NCBI GenBank assembly: GCA_022340585.1
Contig: JAJDNS010000073.1
Location: 1-64,000 of the forward strand
Source of the DNA: Acidobacteriota bacterium
GTDB lineage: Bacteria > Acidobacteriota > Vicinamibacteria > Fen-336
Length of the DNA: 64,000 nt
Reading direction: 5' to 3'
Every line of letters begins with the position of its first letter. The first letter of the stretch is position 1. The notes below the pieces were generated by a model. The model did not search any database. It saw nothing but the letters and a program-made list of their open reading frames with translations, and had not been told where the DNA came from. Both the position numbers and the translations under genes were made by a program. Positions 1 through 7,680 of this stretch are shown piece by piece.

Positions 1-232
<232 letters not shown>

Positions 233-352
233 AACTCGCAGCACCCCGCCTCGGCGACCCGAAGGCCGTCTCGACGAAGCGCCACCCTTAACCGAAAAGG
301 TAAATCTCGGTCCTATGGCTCAATCTCGCCGGAATCTCGTCTTGTGTCTACC

Positions 353-368
353 CAGTTTTCAAAGAGCC
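353..368 (-). promoter_or_regulatory. rRNA leader boxA-like antitermination site
   Basis: On the minus strand the leader contains GGCTCTTTGAAAACTG, matching the boxA pattern (TGCTCTTTGAAA) bound by NusB/NusE in rRNA antitermination complexes. It lies about 120 bases upstream of the 16S 5' end and about 150 bases downstream of the predicted start of transcription, the expected place. The rest of 233-524 is untranslated leader; I see no gene in it. Confidence 0.7.
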
Positions 369-524
369 ACCCCGTCTTTGGGGGACCAGACCAGAATACC
401 GAAGTAGCAGGGCCATGTCAACCCTTTTCTGGTCCGCATTCCGGAAGGCACGCCTGGGTGGATACGACCGCGGAAGTCTCGACGACGACTACGGCACCCG
501 GCTTGACGCTCCCGGCAAACCTCA

Positions 525-553
525 ATACTAGGCGCGGGCATGCCCCTTGTCAA
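525..553 (-). promoter_or_regulatory. strong sigma-70 type rRNA promoter
   Basis: On the minus strand, TTGACA (548-553) and TAGTAT (525-530) are separated by exactly 17 bases. It points at the 16S gene, with a leader of roughly 285 bases. It sits only 20 bases past the tyrS stop codon, so the rRNA operon has its own promoter directly behind a co-directional gene. Confidence 0.85.
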
Positions 554-572
554 GAAGGGTTTCGGGGGCTCC

Positions 573-1751
573 TCAGGCCTGGATGCGGACGTGGCGCGCG
601 GGGCCCACCGAGAGGACGAAGCCGTCCCCGGGGCCCAGCTCGACGACGGCCTTTGCGTCCAGAACGACCCCGTCCCGGCGCACGGCGCGCTGGCGGAGCA
701 AGCGCACCGCTTCCCCGTTTGATCGGGCCAGGCCCGCCTCCACCACCAGGTGGTGCGGCTTGTGGGCGCCCGCCTCCACCGGCACGACCTTGAGGTCGCT
801 GGGTGCCTGGCGTTCCTGATGCACCCGCTTCCACTCCCGCTCCGCCGCCTCCGCCGCGGCCGCCCCGTGGAAGTCGGTCACGACGAGGCGACCCAGGGCC
901 ATCTTCGAGGGCATGGGCTGCCTCTTCGCCTGCTCCGCCGCGATCTCCTCCGGGGGCACGTCGGTCAGCAGGGTGTAGTAGCGCCACATCAGGTCGTCGG
1001 AGATGCTCATGATCTTGGCGTACATGGGCTCGGCGTCCTCGTCCACACCGATGTAGTTCCCGAGGCTCTTGGACATCTTCTCGACGCCGTCCGTGCCTTC
1101 GAGGAGCGGCGTGGTCATCACCACCTGGGGCTCGAGGGCGTAGCCGGGCATGATGTCCCGGCCCACGTTGAGATTGAAGAGCTGATCGGTCCCCCCGAGC
1201 TCGACGTCGGCCTCGAGGAACACGGAGTCGTAGGCCTGGACCAGGGGATAGAGGAACTCGTGGATGGAGATGGACTGCCCGGCCTCGTAGCGTTGCCGGA
1301 AGTCGCGACGCTCCAGCATGCGGGCCACGTTGTACGAGGCGGCGAGGCGAATGAGGCCGTCCGAGCCCAGCTTCCCGTGCCACTCGCTGTTGAAGCGCAC
1401 CTCCGTCTTCTCGGCGTCGAGGATCTTGAAGGCCTGGGTCTTGTAGGTTTCGGCGTTCGCGTCGATCTCCTCGTGGGTCAGCGGGGGCCGGGTCTTCGAC
1501 TTGCCGGTGGGGTCGCCGATCATTCCCGTGAAGTCGCCGATCAGGAAGATGACACGGTGACCCAGGTCCTGGAAGTGCTTCATCTTCCGCATGAGCACGG
1601 TGTGACCGAGGTGGATGTCGGGAGCGGTGGGGTCGAAGCCCACCTTCACCGTGAGCTTCTTCCCGCGAGCGAGCTTCGCCCTGAGCGACGCGCCCGTGAC
1701 CACGTCCACGCACCCCTTGGTGAGGTAGTCGAAGTCGTCCGTGGGGCTCAC
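573..1751 (-). CDS. tyrS: tyrosine--tRNA ligase
   Basis: TyrRS charges tRNA-Tyr with tyrosine using ATP in the cytoplasm. The class I signatures are present: HLGH at residues 47-50 and KMSKS at about 225-229. The C-terminal 60 residues form an S4-like RNA-binding domain. The start is a GTG at 1751 that overlaps the purN stop codon (GTGA), preceded by a GGAGGGAGA ribosome binding site; an upstream in-frame start inside purN would add 13 non-conserved residues. At 392 residues the length is normal. It is the last gene of a purM-purN-tyrS series and is followed at once by the rRNA promoter. Confidence 0.97.
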   Translation of the reverse strand: MSPTDDFDYLTKGCVDVVTGASLRAKLARGKKLTVKVGFDPTAPDIHLGHTVLMRKMKHFQDLGHRVIFLIGDFTGMIGDPTGKSKTRPPLTHEEIDANAETYKTQAFKILDAEKTEVRFNSEWHGKLGSDGLIRLAASYNVARMLERRDFRQRYEAGQSISIHEFLYPLVQAYDSVFLEADVELGGTDQLFNLNVGRDIMPGYALEPQVVMTTPLLEGTDGVEKMSKSLGNYIGVDEDAEPMYAKIMSISDDLMWRYYTLLTDVPPEEIAAEQAKRQPMPSKMALGRLVVTDFHGAAAAEAAEREWKRVHQERQAPSDLKVVPVEAGAHKPHHLVVEAGLARSNGEAVRLLRQRAVRRDGVVLDAKAVVELGPGDGFVLSVGPARHVRIQA

Positions 1752-2356
1752 TCTCCCTCCACGACGACACGGCGCCCCTCGACGCGGCACCGCCCCTCGA
1801 GGAGGAGGCGCACGGCGCGGGGATAGATCCGGTGCTCGGCCTCCAGGATCCGCGCGGTCAGGGACTCGGCGGTGTCGTCGGAGCGGACCGGGACCGCCTC
1901 CTGGGCCACGATGGGGCCGGAGTCCAGGCCCTCGTCCACGAGGTGAACGGTGGCCCCGCTCACCTTGACCCCGTGCTCGAACGCCTGCTCCTGGGCGTCG
2001 AGGCCGGGAAAGGCGGGGAGCAGAGCGGGGTGGACGTTCAGGATCCGTCCCGGAAACGCCCGGATGAAGACCGGCGAGAGCAGCCGCATGAACCCGGCGA
2101 GACAGACGAGCTCGACACCGCGCTCGCGGAGCACGGTCACGAGCTCGTCGTCGTAGTCCTCGCGCGTGCGTCCCCGGTGGTCGCGGACCACGGTGGGGAT
2201 CCCCGCCCGGCGCGCCCGGTCGAGTCCGGCCGCGGTCTCGACGTTGGAGATCACCACCGCGATCACGCCCCCGAGCTCCCCGCGGTCCCGGGCGTCGATG
2301 AGGGCCTGGAGGTTGGAGCCCCGGCCACTGATGAGGACTCCGACGTTCCTAGCCAT
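1748..2356 (-). CDS. purN: phosphoribosylglycinamide formyltransferase (GART)
   Basis: PurN transfers the formyl group of 10-formyltetrahydrofolate to GAR, the third step of purine synthesis. The N-terminal ISGRGSNLQALID phosphate-binding loop, the catalytic NVHPALLPAFPG segment near residue 110 and the GATVHLVDEGLDSGPI segment with the catalytic Asp are all intact. The 202-residue length is standard. Its neighbour purM (next gene upstream, AIR synthase) acts two steps later in the pathway, so this is a small pur operon. The last four bases overlap the tyrS start. A palindromic repeat lies between purM and purN. Confidence 0.97.
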   Translation of the reverse strand: MARNVGVLISGRGSNLQALIDARDRGELGGVIAVVISNVETAAGLDRARRAGIPTVVRDHRGRTREDYDDELVTVLRERGVELVCLAGFMRLLSPVFIRAFPGRILNVHPALLPAFPGLDAQEQAFEHGVKVSGATVHLVDEGLDSGPIVAQEAVPVRSDDTAESLTARILEAEHRIYPRAVRLLLEGRCRVEGRRVVVEGE

Positions 2357-2373
2357 GGGGGTTCGGCCGCGCT

Positions 2374-2446
2374 GGGGTCAGGTCTGTTGACAGGGGTGAG
2401 GTGCGGCCCGGTGAGTGTGAGGGGGTGACGTTCGCGACCTGACCCC
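2374..2446. repeat. interspersed palindromic repeat, copy 1
   Basis: Inverted arms GGGGTCAGGTC (2374-2384) and GACCTGACCCC (2436-2446) flank about 50 bases of G-rich interior. The same arms, with a conserved TGTTGA after the left arm, occur twice more in this window at 16669-16740 and 16782-16853. Position between purM and purN suggests a REP/BIME-like or non-autonomous element rather than a gene; no reading frame is conserved between copies. Confidence 0.8.
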
Positions 2447-2487
2447 TTCGGGGCTCCCAAACGACGTCCTTTGTGTCCTGGGGCATC

Positions 2488-3507
2488 TCAGTCTTCCCAT
2501 TCGACGCCGGTGCCGGGTACCACCGAGCCGATGACGAAGCTCGGCTCGCCCCGTCGCTCGAGGGAATGCTCGACCTCGTGGAGGTCCCCGGGAGAGACCA
2601 CCGCGACCATTCCCACGCCCATGTTGAAGGTGCGGTACATCTCCTCGTCGCTCACGTCGCCGCCCTTCTGGATCAGGCGAAACAGCGGTGGCGTTTCCCA
2701 CGAGCCGCGGCGCACCCGGGCCCCGAGACCCTCGGGGAGCACGCGCGGGATGTTGCCCGGGAAGCCTCCGCCGGTGATGTGGGCGAGGGCGCGGATCCGG
2801 TCGCGCTCGAGGAGGGGCTCGAGAGCGGCCAGGTAGCCTCGGTGGCGGGCCAGGAGGGCGTCACCGACCGTGGTCCCGAGCTCCGGCAGGTGGGTGTCGA
2901 CACCGTAGCCCAATACGTCGAAGAGGACCTTGCGGGCGAGGGAGTAGCCGTTGGTGTGGAGACCGGTCGAGGGGAGGCCGAGGAGCACGTCCCCCTCGCG
3001 CACCCCGCGGGGCAGCGCCCGCTCCTTCTCGAGGACGCCCACGATGAAGCCGGCCAGGTCGTAGTCGTCCTCGGCGTAGGTGCCCGGCATCTCCGCGGTC
3101 TCGCCGCCGAGGAGCGGACAGCCGAACTCGGCGCAGGCGCCCGCGAAACCCGACACGATGGCCTCTACCTTCGCCGGCTCCAGCTTCCCGAGGGCGACGT
3201 AGTCGAGGAAGAACAGCGGCACCGCTCCCTGCGCCAGTATGTCGTCCACGCAGTGGGCCACCAGGTCGTAGCCCACGGTGTCGTGGACGCCCGCGGCCAC
3301 CGCGACCCGGATCTTGGTGCCGACCCCGTCGGTGGAGGCCACCAGGACGGGCTCACGGTAGCGGGACAGGTCGGGGCGGAACATCCCCCCGAACGAGCCG
3401 ATCTCGGTGAGGACCGAGGAGTTGAAGGTGGACCGGGCCAACGCCTTGATGCGGTCCTTGGCCGCGTCTGCGGCGGAGATGTCGACGCCGGCGTCCCGGT
3501 AGTCCAT
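2488..3507 (-). CDS. purM: phosphoribosylformylglycinamidine cyclo-ligase (AIR synthase)
   Basis: PurM closes the imidazole ring of AIR from FGAM with ATP. The protein begins with the typical Y(R)DAGVDISAADAAKDRIK stretch and carries STDGVGTKIR near residue 60, LLGGETAEMPG near 130 and GLPSTGLHTNGYSLAR near 180, all hallmark PurM/PurS-type ATP-binding motifs. The length of 339 residues is normal. The start ATG follows an AGGGGA-like ribosome binding site read on the minus strand (CTTCCCCTCCC on plus). It heads the purM-purN-tyrS series; the 170 bases upstream hold one solitary GGGGTCAGGTC arm at 3534-3544. Confidence 0.97.
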   Translation of the reverse strand: MDYRDAGVDISAADAAKDRIKALARSTFNSSVLTEIGSFGGMFRPDLSRYREPVLVASTDGVGTKIRVAVAAGVHDTVGYDLVAHCVDDILAQGAVPLFFLDYVALGKLEPAKVEAIVSGFAGACAEFGCPLLGGETAEMPGTYAEDDYDLAGFIVGVLEKERALPRGVREGDVLLGLPSTGLHTNGYSLARKVLFDVLGYGVDTHLPELGTTVGDALLARHRGYLAALEPLLERDRIRALAHITGGGFPGNIPRVLPEGLGARVRRGSWETPPLFRLIQKGGDVSDEEMYRTFNMGVGMVAVVSPGDLHEVEHSLERRGEPSFVIGSVVPGTGVEWED

Positions 3508-3533
3508 GGGAGGGGAAGTGTACTCAGTGCACG

Positions 3534-3544
3534 GGGGTCAGGTC
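3534..3544. repeat. solitary arm of the GGGGTCAGGTC repeat
   Basis: GGGGTCAGGTC appears here without a matching right arm within the next 120 bases. It may be a decayed copy of the palindromic repeat found at 2374, 16669 and 16782. Confidence 0.4.
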
Positions 3545-3677
3545 CATCGAGCCTGGGCGGCGACGCCGGAGGCGGTGCGAGACCGACAAACCCTCCCTGG
3601 CTCCACCCGGCTCCGGTGAGTCGTCCCGCGCATTCGGCCCGCCACGCGCGCTAAGATGGGCACCCGAGGAGGTGCTT

Positions 3678-3836
3678 GTGGCGAGCGGAGAGACGCGCTG
3701 CCCGGAGTGCGAGTCGGACCTCGACCTCGACGGCTACGACCTGGACCAGGGAGAGACCCTCAATTGCCCGGAATGCGGGTTGCCGCTGGTCGTCAGGAGC
3801 CTGGATCCGCTCACCATCGAGACGGAAGACAGCTGA
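3678..3836 (+). CDS. small LysW-like zinc-ribbon protein, 52 aa
   Basis: A 52-residue frame starts with GTG behind a GAGGAGG ribosome binding site (3666-3672). It has two CPEC knuckles (Cys8/Cys11 and Cys30/Cys33) with GE before the second pair, then LVVRSLDPLTIE, strikingly like the amino-group carrier LysW (zinc ribbon followed by LEVVGLDPL). LysW normally ends in an EDWGE tail whose terminal Glu carries the substrate; this protein ends TEDS, so the carrier tail is missing. No lysine or arginine biosynthesis gene is next to it. The zinc ribbon is clear; carrier function is doubtful. It is convergent with the STAS gene, 15 bases apart. A second in-frame GTG at 3672 is a possible alternative start. 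Confidence 0.75.
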   Translation: MASGETRCPECESDLDLDGYDLDQGETLNCPECGLPLVVRSLDPLTIETEDS

Positions 3837-3851
3837 AGGCCGGGCTCCCGA

Positions 3852-4196
3852 TCAGGCGGCTCCGAAGGAGCGGACCGCCTCTGCCTCGTCGTCGTAGATC
3901 TCGAAGGTGGGGAGCAGGCGAGCCATGTCGAGCGTGCTGTAGACGCGTCCGCTGACCTTCAGCAGCTTCAGCTCGGCGCCGAAGCGCCGGGCGGTCCTCA
4001 GACCGGCCACGAGCTCGCCGAGGCCCGCGCTGTCGAGGAACGCCACCTGGGACAGGTTGATGACGATGTGGTGCTTGTTCTCGGCGAGCAGCTCGTCGAT
4101 GGCCTCGCGCAGGAGCTGGTCGCCGAAGCCGGCGGTCAGCTTGCCCTTGAGGTCGAGGATCACGACGTCCTGGTTCTGGCGGACTTCGAGGTGCAT
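3852..4196 (-). CDS. STAS-domain anti-sigma-factor antagonist
   Basis: The 114 residues form a single STAS domain of the SpoIIAA/RsbV type. The phosphorylatable serine lies in FLDSAGLGEL near residue 56, the conserved site used in partner-switching with an RsbW-like anti-sigma kinase. No kinase or sigma factor is adjacent; the upstream gene is a PpiD-like chaperone on the same strand 70 bases away. A second, different STAS gene at 57328 sits beside an ECF sigma factor. The partner is therefore unknown. Confidence 0.9.
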   Translation of the reverse strand: MHLEVRQNQDVVILDLKGKLTAGFGDQLLREAIDELLAENKHHIVINLSQVAFLDSAGLGELVAGLRTARRFGAELKLLKVSGRVYSTLDMARLLPTFEIYDDEAEAVRSFGAA

Positions 4197-4266
4197 GACC
4201 GCGACATTCTAGCAGCAAGCCGGGCCCCCTTCGCCGGGCCCGCGGGGTGGTCGGGCGGCCCGGGGG

Positions 4267-6195
4267 CTACTCCCGTCCGAGGGCTCGCCGGTAGGCCTCG
4301 GGATTCTGCCGGATCTCGTACCGCTCCCGAGCGGCGCCGAGGTAGGCCTGGAAGGCCTCGCCCTGCTTCTGCTGGCGCAGGGAGGCCACCACCCGGGGCT
4401 TCTCCTCGGCGAACGCCTCGGCATCGAAGTCCTGGCGCTCGCGCACGCGCAGGATTCCCCATCCGTCGGCCACGCGCACGGGGTCGCTGAGCGTCCCCTC
4501 GGGCAGGGAGAAGGCCACCTCGTCGAGGGCGATCCCGGTGCCCAGGTCACCCAGGGGCTGCCCGGGCCCGGTGGGCGAGAGCGTCTCCTTGCGCACGAGG
4601 TCGGCGGCCGTGGCCGCCCGCTCGAGCCCGATCTTCTCCGCCCGCGCCTTCACGTCGACGGCCAGGGCGTGCGCCTTCTCGAGGGCAGCCTCGTCCACGA
4701 GATCGGCGCGCACCTGGTCGCGGACCTCGGCGAGCTCGGGGAGGCGGGAGGGCTCGACCTCGGCGAGGGCGACGAAAGCGGCTCCCTGGGGCAGGGAGAA
4801 GCCCTCCTTCTCGACCTCGCCCGGCTCCATCTCGAAGACGCGCTTGACCAGGGCGGCCGAGGGAAGCTCGGGGGGCGTCTCCCCGCGGGCGAAGGGCGCG
4901 CTCGTCTTCACCTCCAGACCCACTGCCTCCGCGGCCTCCGGGAGGGTCTTGCCCTTGCTGAGGGCGCTCGCCAGGGCCTGGGCCTTCTCGTCCCCGAGAT
5001 CGCTCATCTTCTGCTCGGTGACGCGGGCACGAACCTGATCCTCCACCTCGGCGAGGGGAAGGACCCTTTCCTCGCGCCGGGACTCGAGGCGGATGATGTG
5101 GTAGCCGAAGTTGGTCCGAACGAGGCCCGAGGTCTGGCCCGGCTCGAGGTCGTAGAGCGCGTCGTCGAACTCCCGCACCATGCGCCCGAAGGGGAAGCAG
5201 CCGAGGTCGCCGCCGTTCGCGGCCGAGCCCTGGTCCTCGGACGAGGCCTTCGCGATCGCCGCGAAGTCACCACCGGCCTCCACGCGCTCGAGGAGCGTCT
5301 CTGCGATCCGGCGAGCCTCCTCCTCGGTGTGACCTTCGGCGTTCTCGTCCGCCGCGACCTTCACGAGGATGTGTCGGGCGCAGGATTCCTCCTCCTCCCG
5401 GAAGTCCTCGCGGTGGTCCTGGTAGTAGAGCCCGATGTCGCGGTCGGTCACGGTCACCAGGGGTCGGATCACCTCGCCGTCGAGGAGCACGTAGGAGACG
5501 GTGCGCTTCTCGGGAATACGGTAGCGCTCGGGGTTCTCCTCGAATCGGGCCGCAATCGCATGGTCGTCGGGCTCGACCTCGTCGCGGAAGCGCTCGGAAT
5601 CGACGACCACGTACTCGAGCTCGACCTGCTCGGTGCGGCGGCGGAACTCCCTCTCCGCCTCCGCGTCGGTCACGACCACCCCGTCGCCGACCAGGCCCTG
5701 CAGGCTCTCGCGCAGGAGCTGGTTCCGGAGAGAATCCTCGAAGCTCTGCTCGGTCGTGCCCGCAAGCTCCAGGCGACGCCGGAGCTCCCCGGTGCCGATG
5801 AAGCGCCCGTTCTCCTGGTAGTCCGGGGCGGTGGCGATGGCGCGGGCCACCGCCTCGTCGGACACCGTGATCCCGAGACGGTCCGCTTCGAGCCCCACCA
5901 GGCGGTCGGTGACGAGGCTCTGGAGGACCTGATCTTCGATGCCCATCCGTTTGAGCTGGGCCTCGTCGAGCTGGCCCTGGTAGAGCCGGGAGTAGAACTG
6001 GATCTGGCGGTAGTACTCCCGCCGGAACTCCGCGACGCTGATGGGCTCGTCGCCCACGGTCACCACCGCCTCGCCTTCAGTTCCCTCGTTGGAAGGATCG
6101 AGGGCGGGCACGTACAGGACGATGAATGCGGCAATGACGAGCCACAGGAAGACGTAGAGCCACTTCTTGTGGCGGCGCATGTACCCGAGGGCCAT
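4267..6195 (-). CDS. PpiD/SurA-like peptidyl-prolyl isomerase, membrane-anchored
   Basis: The 642-residue protein has an N-terminal transmembrane anchor (KWLYVFLWLVIAAFIVLYV, residues 10-30) followed by a large periplasmic part. A SurA/PpiD N-terminal chaperone region spans about 40-230. A parvulin rotamase domain follows at roughly 280-400 (ARHILVKV, GGDLGCFPFGRMVREFDDALYDLEPGQTSG, FGYHIIRL), then further parvulin-like folds towards the end. This is the PpiD layout: a periplasmic folding factor at the Sec translocon. The ATG at 6195 is chosen because a GGAGAAGAA ribosome binding site precedes it and the anchor follows directly; a longer start would add 23 unlikely residues. A promoter lies at 6273-6301. 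Confidence 0.9.
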   Translation of the reverse strand: MALGYMRRHKKWLYVFLWLVIAAFIVLYVPALDPSNEGTEGEAVVTVGDEPISVAEFRREYYRQIQFYSRLYQGQLDEAQLKRMGIEDQVLQSLVTDRLVGLEADRLGITVSDEAVARAIATAPDYQENGRFIGTGELRRRLELAGTTEQSFEDSLRNQLLRESLQGLVGDGVVVTDAEAEREFRRRTEQVELEYVVVDSERFRDEVEPDDHAIAARFEENPERYRIPEKRTVSYVLLDGEVIRPLVTVTDRDIGLYYQDHREDFREEEESCARHILVKVAADENAEGHTEEEARRIAETLLERVEAGGDFAAIAKASSEDQGSAANGGDLGCFPFGRMVREFDDALYDLEPGQTSGLVRTNFGYHIIRLESRREERVLPLAEVEDQVRARVTEQKMSDLGDEKAQALASALSKGKTLPEAAEAVGLEVKTSAPFARGETPPELPSAALVKRVFEMEPGEVEKEGFSLPQGAAFVALAEVEPSRLPELAEVRDQVRADLVDEAALEKAHALAVDVKARAEKIGLERAATAADLVRKETLSPTGPGQPLGDLGTGIALDEVAFSLPEGTLSDPVRVADGWGILRVRERQDFDAEAFAEEKPRVVASLRQQKQGEAFQAYLGAARERYEIRQNPEAYRRALGRE

Positions 6196-6272
6196 TTCTT
6201 CTCCGTTGCGCGCGACGGCGCGCGGGGGCGGGGTGCCCCCGGTCAGGAGGCTACCCTCTCGCAAAGCCTTGA

Positions 6273-6301
6273 ATTCTATGTCTCCGCCCGGGCCCCCGCA
6301 A
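6273..6301 (-). promoter_or_regulatory. sigma-70 type promoter for the PpiD-like gene
   Basis: On the minus strand TTGCGG (6296-6301) and TAGAAT (6273-6278) are 17 bases apart, giving a leader of about 70 bases to the ATG at 6195. Confidence 0.55.
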
Positions 6302-6328
6302 GCGCGGCTTCCCGCCGCCGGTCGACAG

Positions 6329-6356
6329 GCCCCGGCGGAGCCACCGGGGCTTTCTT
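6329..6356 (+). terminator. terminator-like hairpin upstream of the fecR-type gene
   Basis: GCCCCGG (6329-6335) pairs with CCGGGGC (6344-6350) across an 8-base loop and is followed by TTTCTTT on the plus strand. No plus-strand gene ends here, so it may insulate the following promoter from readthrough. It is not U-rich on the minus strand. Confidence 0.4.
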
Positions 6357-6383
6357 TGGCCGCAGGACGCGTTGGTCTATACT
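6355..6383 (+). promoter_or_regulatory. sigma-70 type promoter for the fecR-GGDEF-mre region
   Basis: TTTGGC (6355-6360) and TATACT (6378-6383) are separated by 17 bases, upstream of the FecR-domain gene at 6429. The -10 is near consensus, the -35 partial. Confidence 0.55.
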
Positions 6384-6428
6384 TGAAGGTCGCCGTAAGT
6401 CGCTCGTGCTCAGTGGATTTTGGGCGTG

Positions 6429-7673
6429 ATGGAGAGAGAACAGAAGCCGGCTCAGCCAGTCCGCCAGGACCGAATCGAGTGGTTCACGGTGCGGTACCGC
6501 TCTCTCATGATCGGCGGAGCCGTGCTCGCCATCGTGGCCGCGCTGGCCGCATGGGCCTTCTTCGAGAAGCGCGCCCCCGAGCCGCCCCCACCGCCGGCGA
6601 GGGTCGAGACCGGCGCGCGCTTCCTCTCGATCGAGGGCAGCGTTCACATCAAGCGCGCGGGGACGCTGGAATGGGTCGACGCCACCACCGCCGCCGTCCT
6701 GCGCAGCAACGACCTCGTCCGCACCAGCACCGGCTCCACCGCCGAGATTCGGTTCGCCGACGACACGCGGTTCAGCGTGCGGCCCGACAGCCTCATCACC
6801 ATCGAGGAGAGCTCGCAGAACCCGGTCTCGCACCAGCAGCGGGTGGCCCTGAGCATCCAATCCGGCGAAGCCAACTTCCAGACCGCGGCCCGCACCGTCC
6901 CCGGGGAGACGACGATCTCGACCCCGACCGTTCGAACGACCGCCGACCGCGAAACCGCCGGCAACATCCAGGTCGCCGAGAGCGGCGACACCGGCATTCG
7001 CATCTTTCAGGGGTCCGGCCGCGCCGAGACGACCGCCGGTCAGCAGATCCAGCTGGACGCGAACGAGGGCGTCCAGGTGGCGGCCGACGGCAGCGCCGGA
7101 GAGAAGACGACCCTGCCCGGCGTGCCCGAGCTCGTCGCCCCACCGGACGCCACGGAGGTCGCCTACCCCGACCCCACGCGGGCGATCACGCTGCTGTCGT
7201 GGAACGGTGTAAACGGCGCGAAGTCCTACCGGGTCACGGTCGATTACTCCCGGTCCTTCGCCCGTCCCCTGATCGACCGCCAGGGCTACGACGGCACCCA
7301 GATGCAGCTGCCGGGCCTCGACACCTCGACCTACTACTGGAAGGTGGCGGCGATCAACGAGGACGGCGTGGAGGGGAGCTTCTCCACGCCCGCGCGCTTC
7401 TCGCTGCTGAAGGCTCCCCCGAGCGCGGCCTCACCCCCACCGCTCGTGGTGGACGCCCTCGAGCTCAAGGGAAACATCCTCCACGTGCGGGGAAGGACTG
7501 CTCCCGGTGCGACGCTGACGCTGAACGACGTGCGTATCGAGGTTCAGTCCGACGGATCGTTCAACGAGTTCGTCATGCTCGAGGGCGGCGGCGCCGCGTC
7601 CGTGGTGCTGCGAGCGACCGCGGTGACCGGAGCCGTCGCCGAGGCGCGACGGCCGATCGTGGTGACGGACTGA
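6429..7673 (+). CDS. FecR-domain membrane protein
   Basis: The protein has a short cytoplasmic N-terminus, one transmembrane segment (about residues 27-46, SLMIGGAVLAIVAALAAWAFF) and a Pro-rich linker, then an exported FecR domain (about 65-210: SIEGSVHIKRAG, NDLVRTSTGSTAEIRFADDTRFSVRPDSLITI). A fibronectin-like stretch (SWNGVNGAKSYRVTV ... YYWKVAAINEDG) and a C-terminal beta-rich tail follow. FecR domains outside iron signalling are common in envelope proteins, and no TonB receptor or FecI is nearby. The ATG at 6429 is preferred; GTG at 6426 and TTG at 6420 are in frame. The next gene, a diguanylate cyclase, starts 7 bases after its stop, so the two are probably co-transcribed. Confidence 0.85.
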   Translation: MEREQKPAQPVRQDRIEWFTVRYRSLMIGGAVLAIVAALAAWAFFEKRAPEPPPPPARVETGARFLSIEGSVHIKRAGTLEWVDATTAAVLRSNDLVRTSTGSTAEIRFADDTRFSVRPDSLITIEESSQNPVSHQQRVALSIQSGEANFQTAARTVPGETTISTPTVRTTADRETAGNIQVAESGDTGIRIFQGSGRAETTAGQQIQLDANEGVQVAADGSAGEKTTLPGVPELVAPPDATEVAYPDPTRAITLLSWNGVNGAKSYRVTVDYSRSFARPLIDRQGYDGTQMQLPGLDTSTYYWKVAAINEDGVEGSFSTPARFSLLKAPPSAASPPPLVVDALELKGNILHVRGRTAPGATLTLNDVRIEVQSDGSFNEFVMLEGGGAASVVLRATAVTGAVAEARRPIVVTD

Positions 7674-7680
7674 GGTCCTC

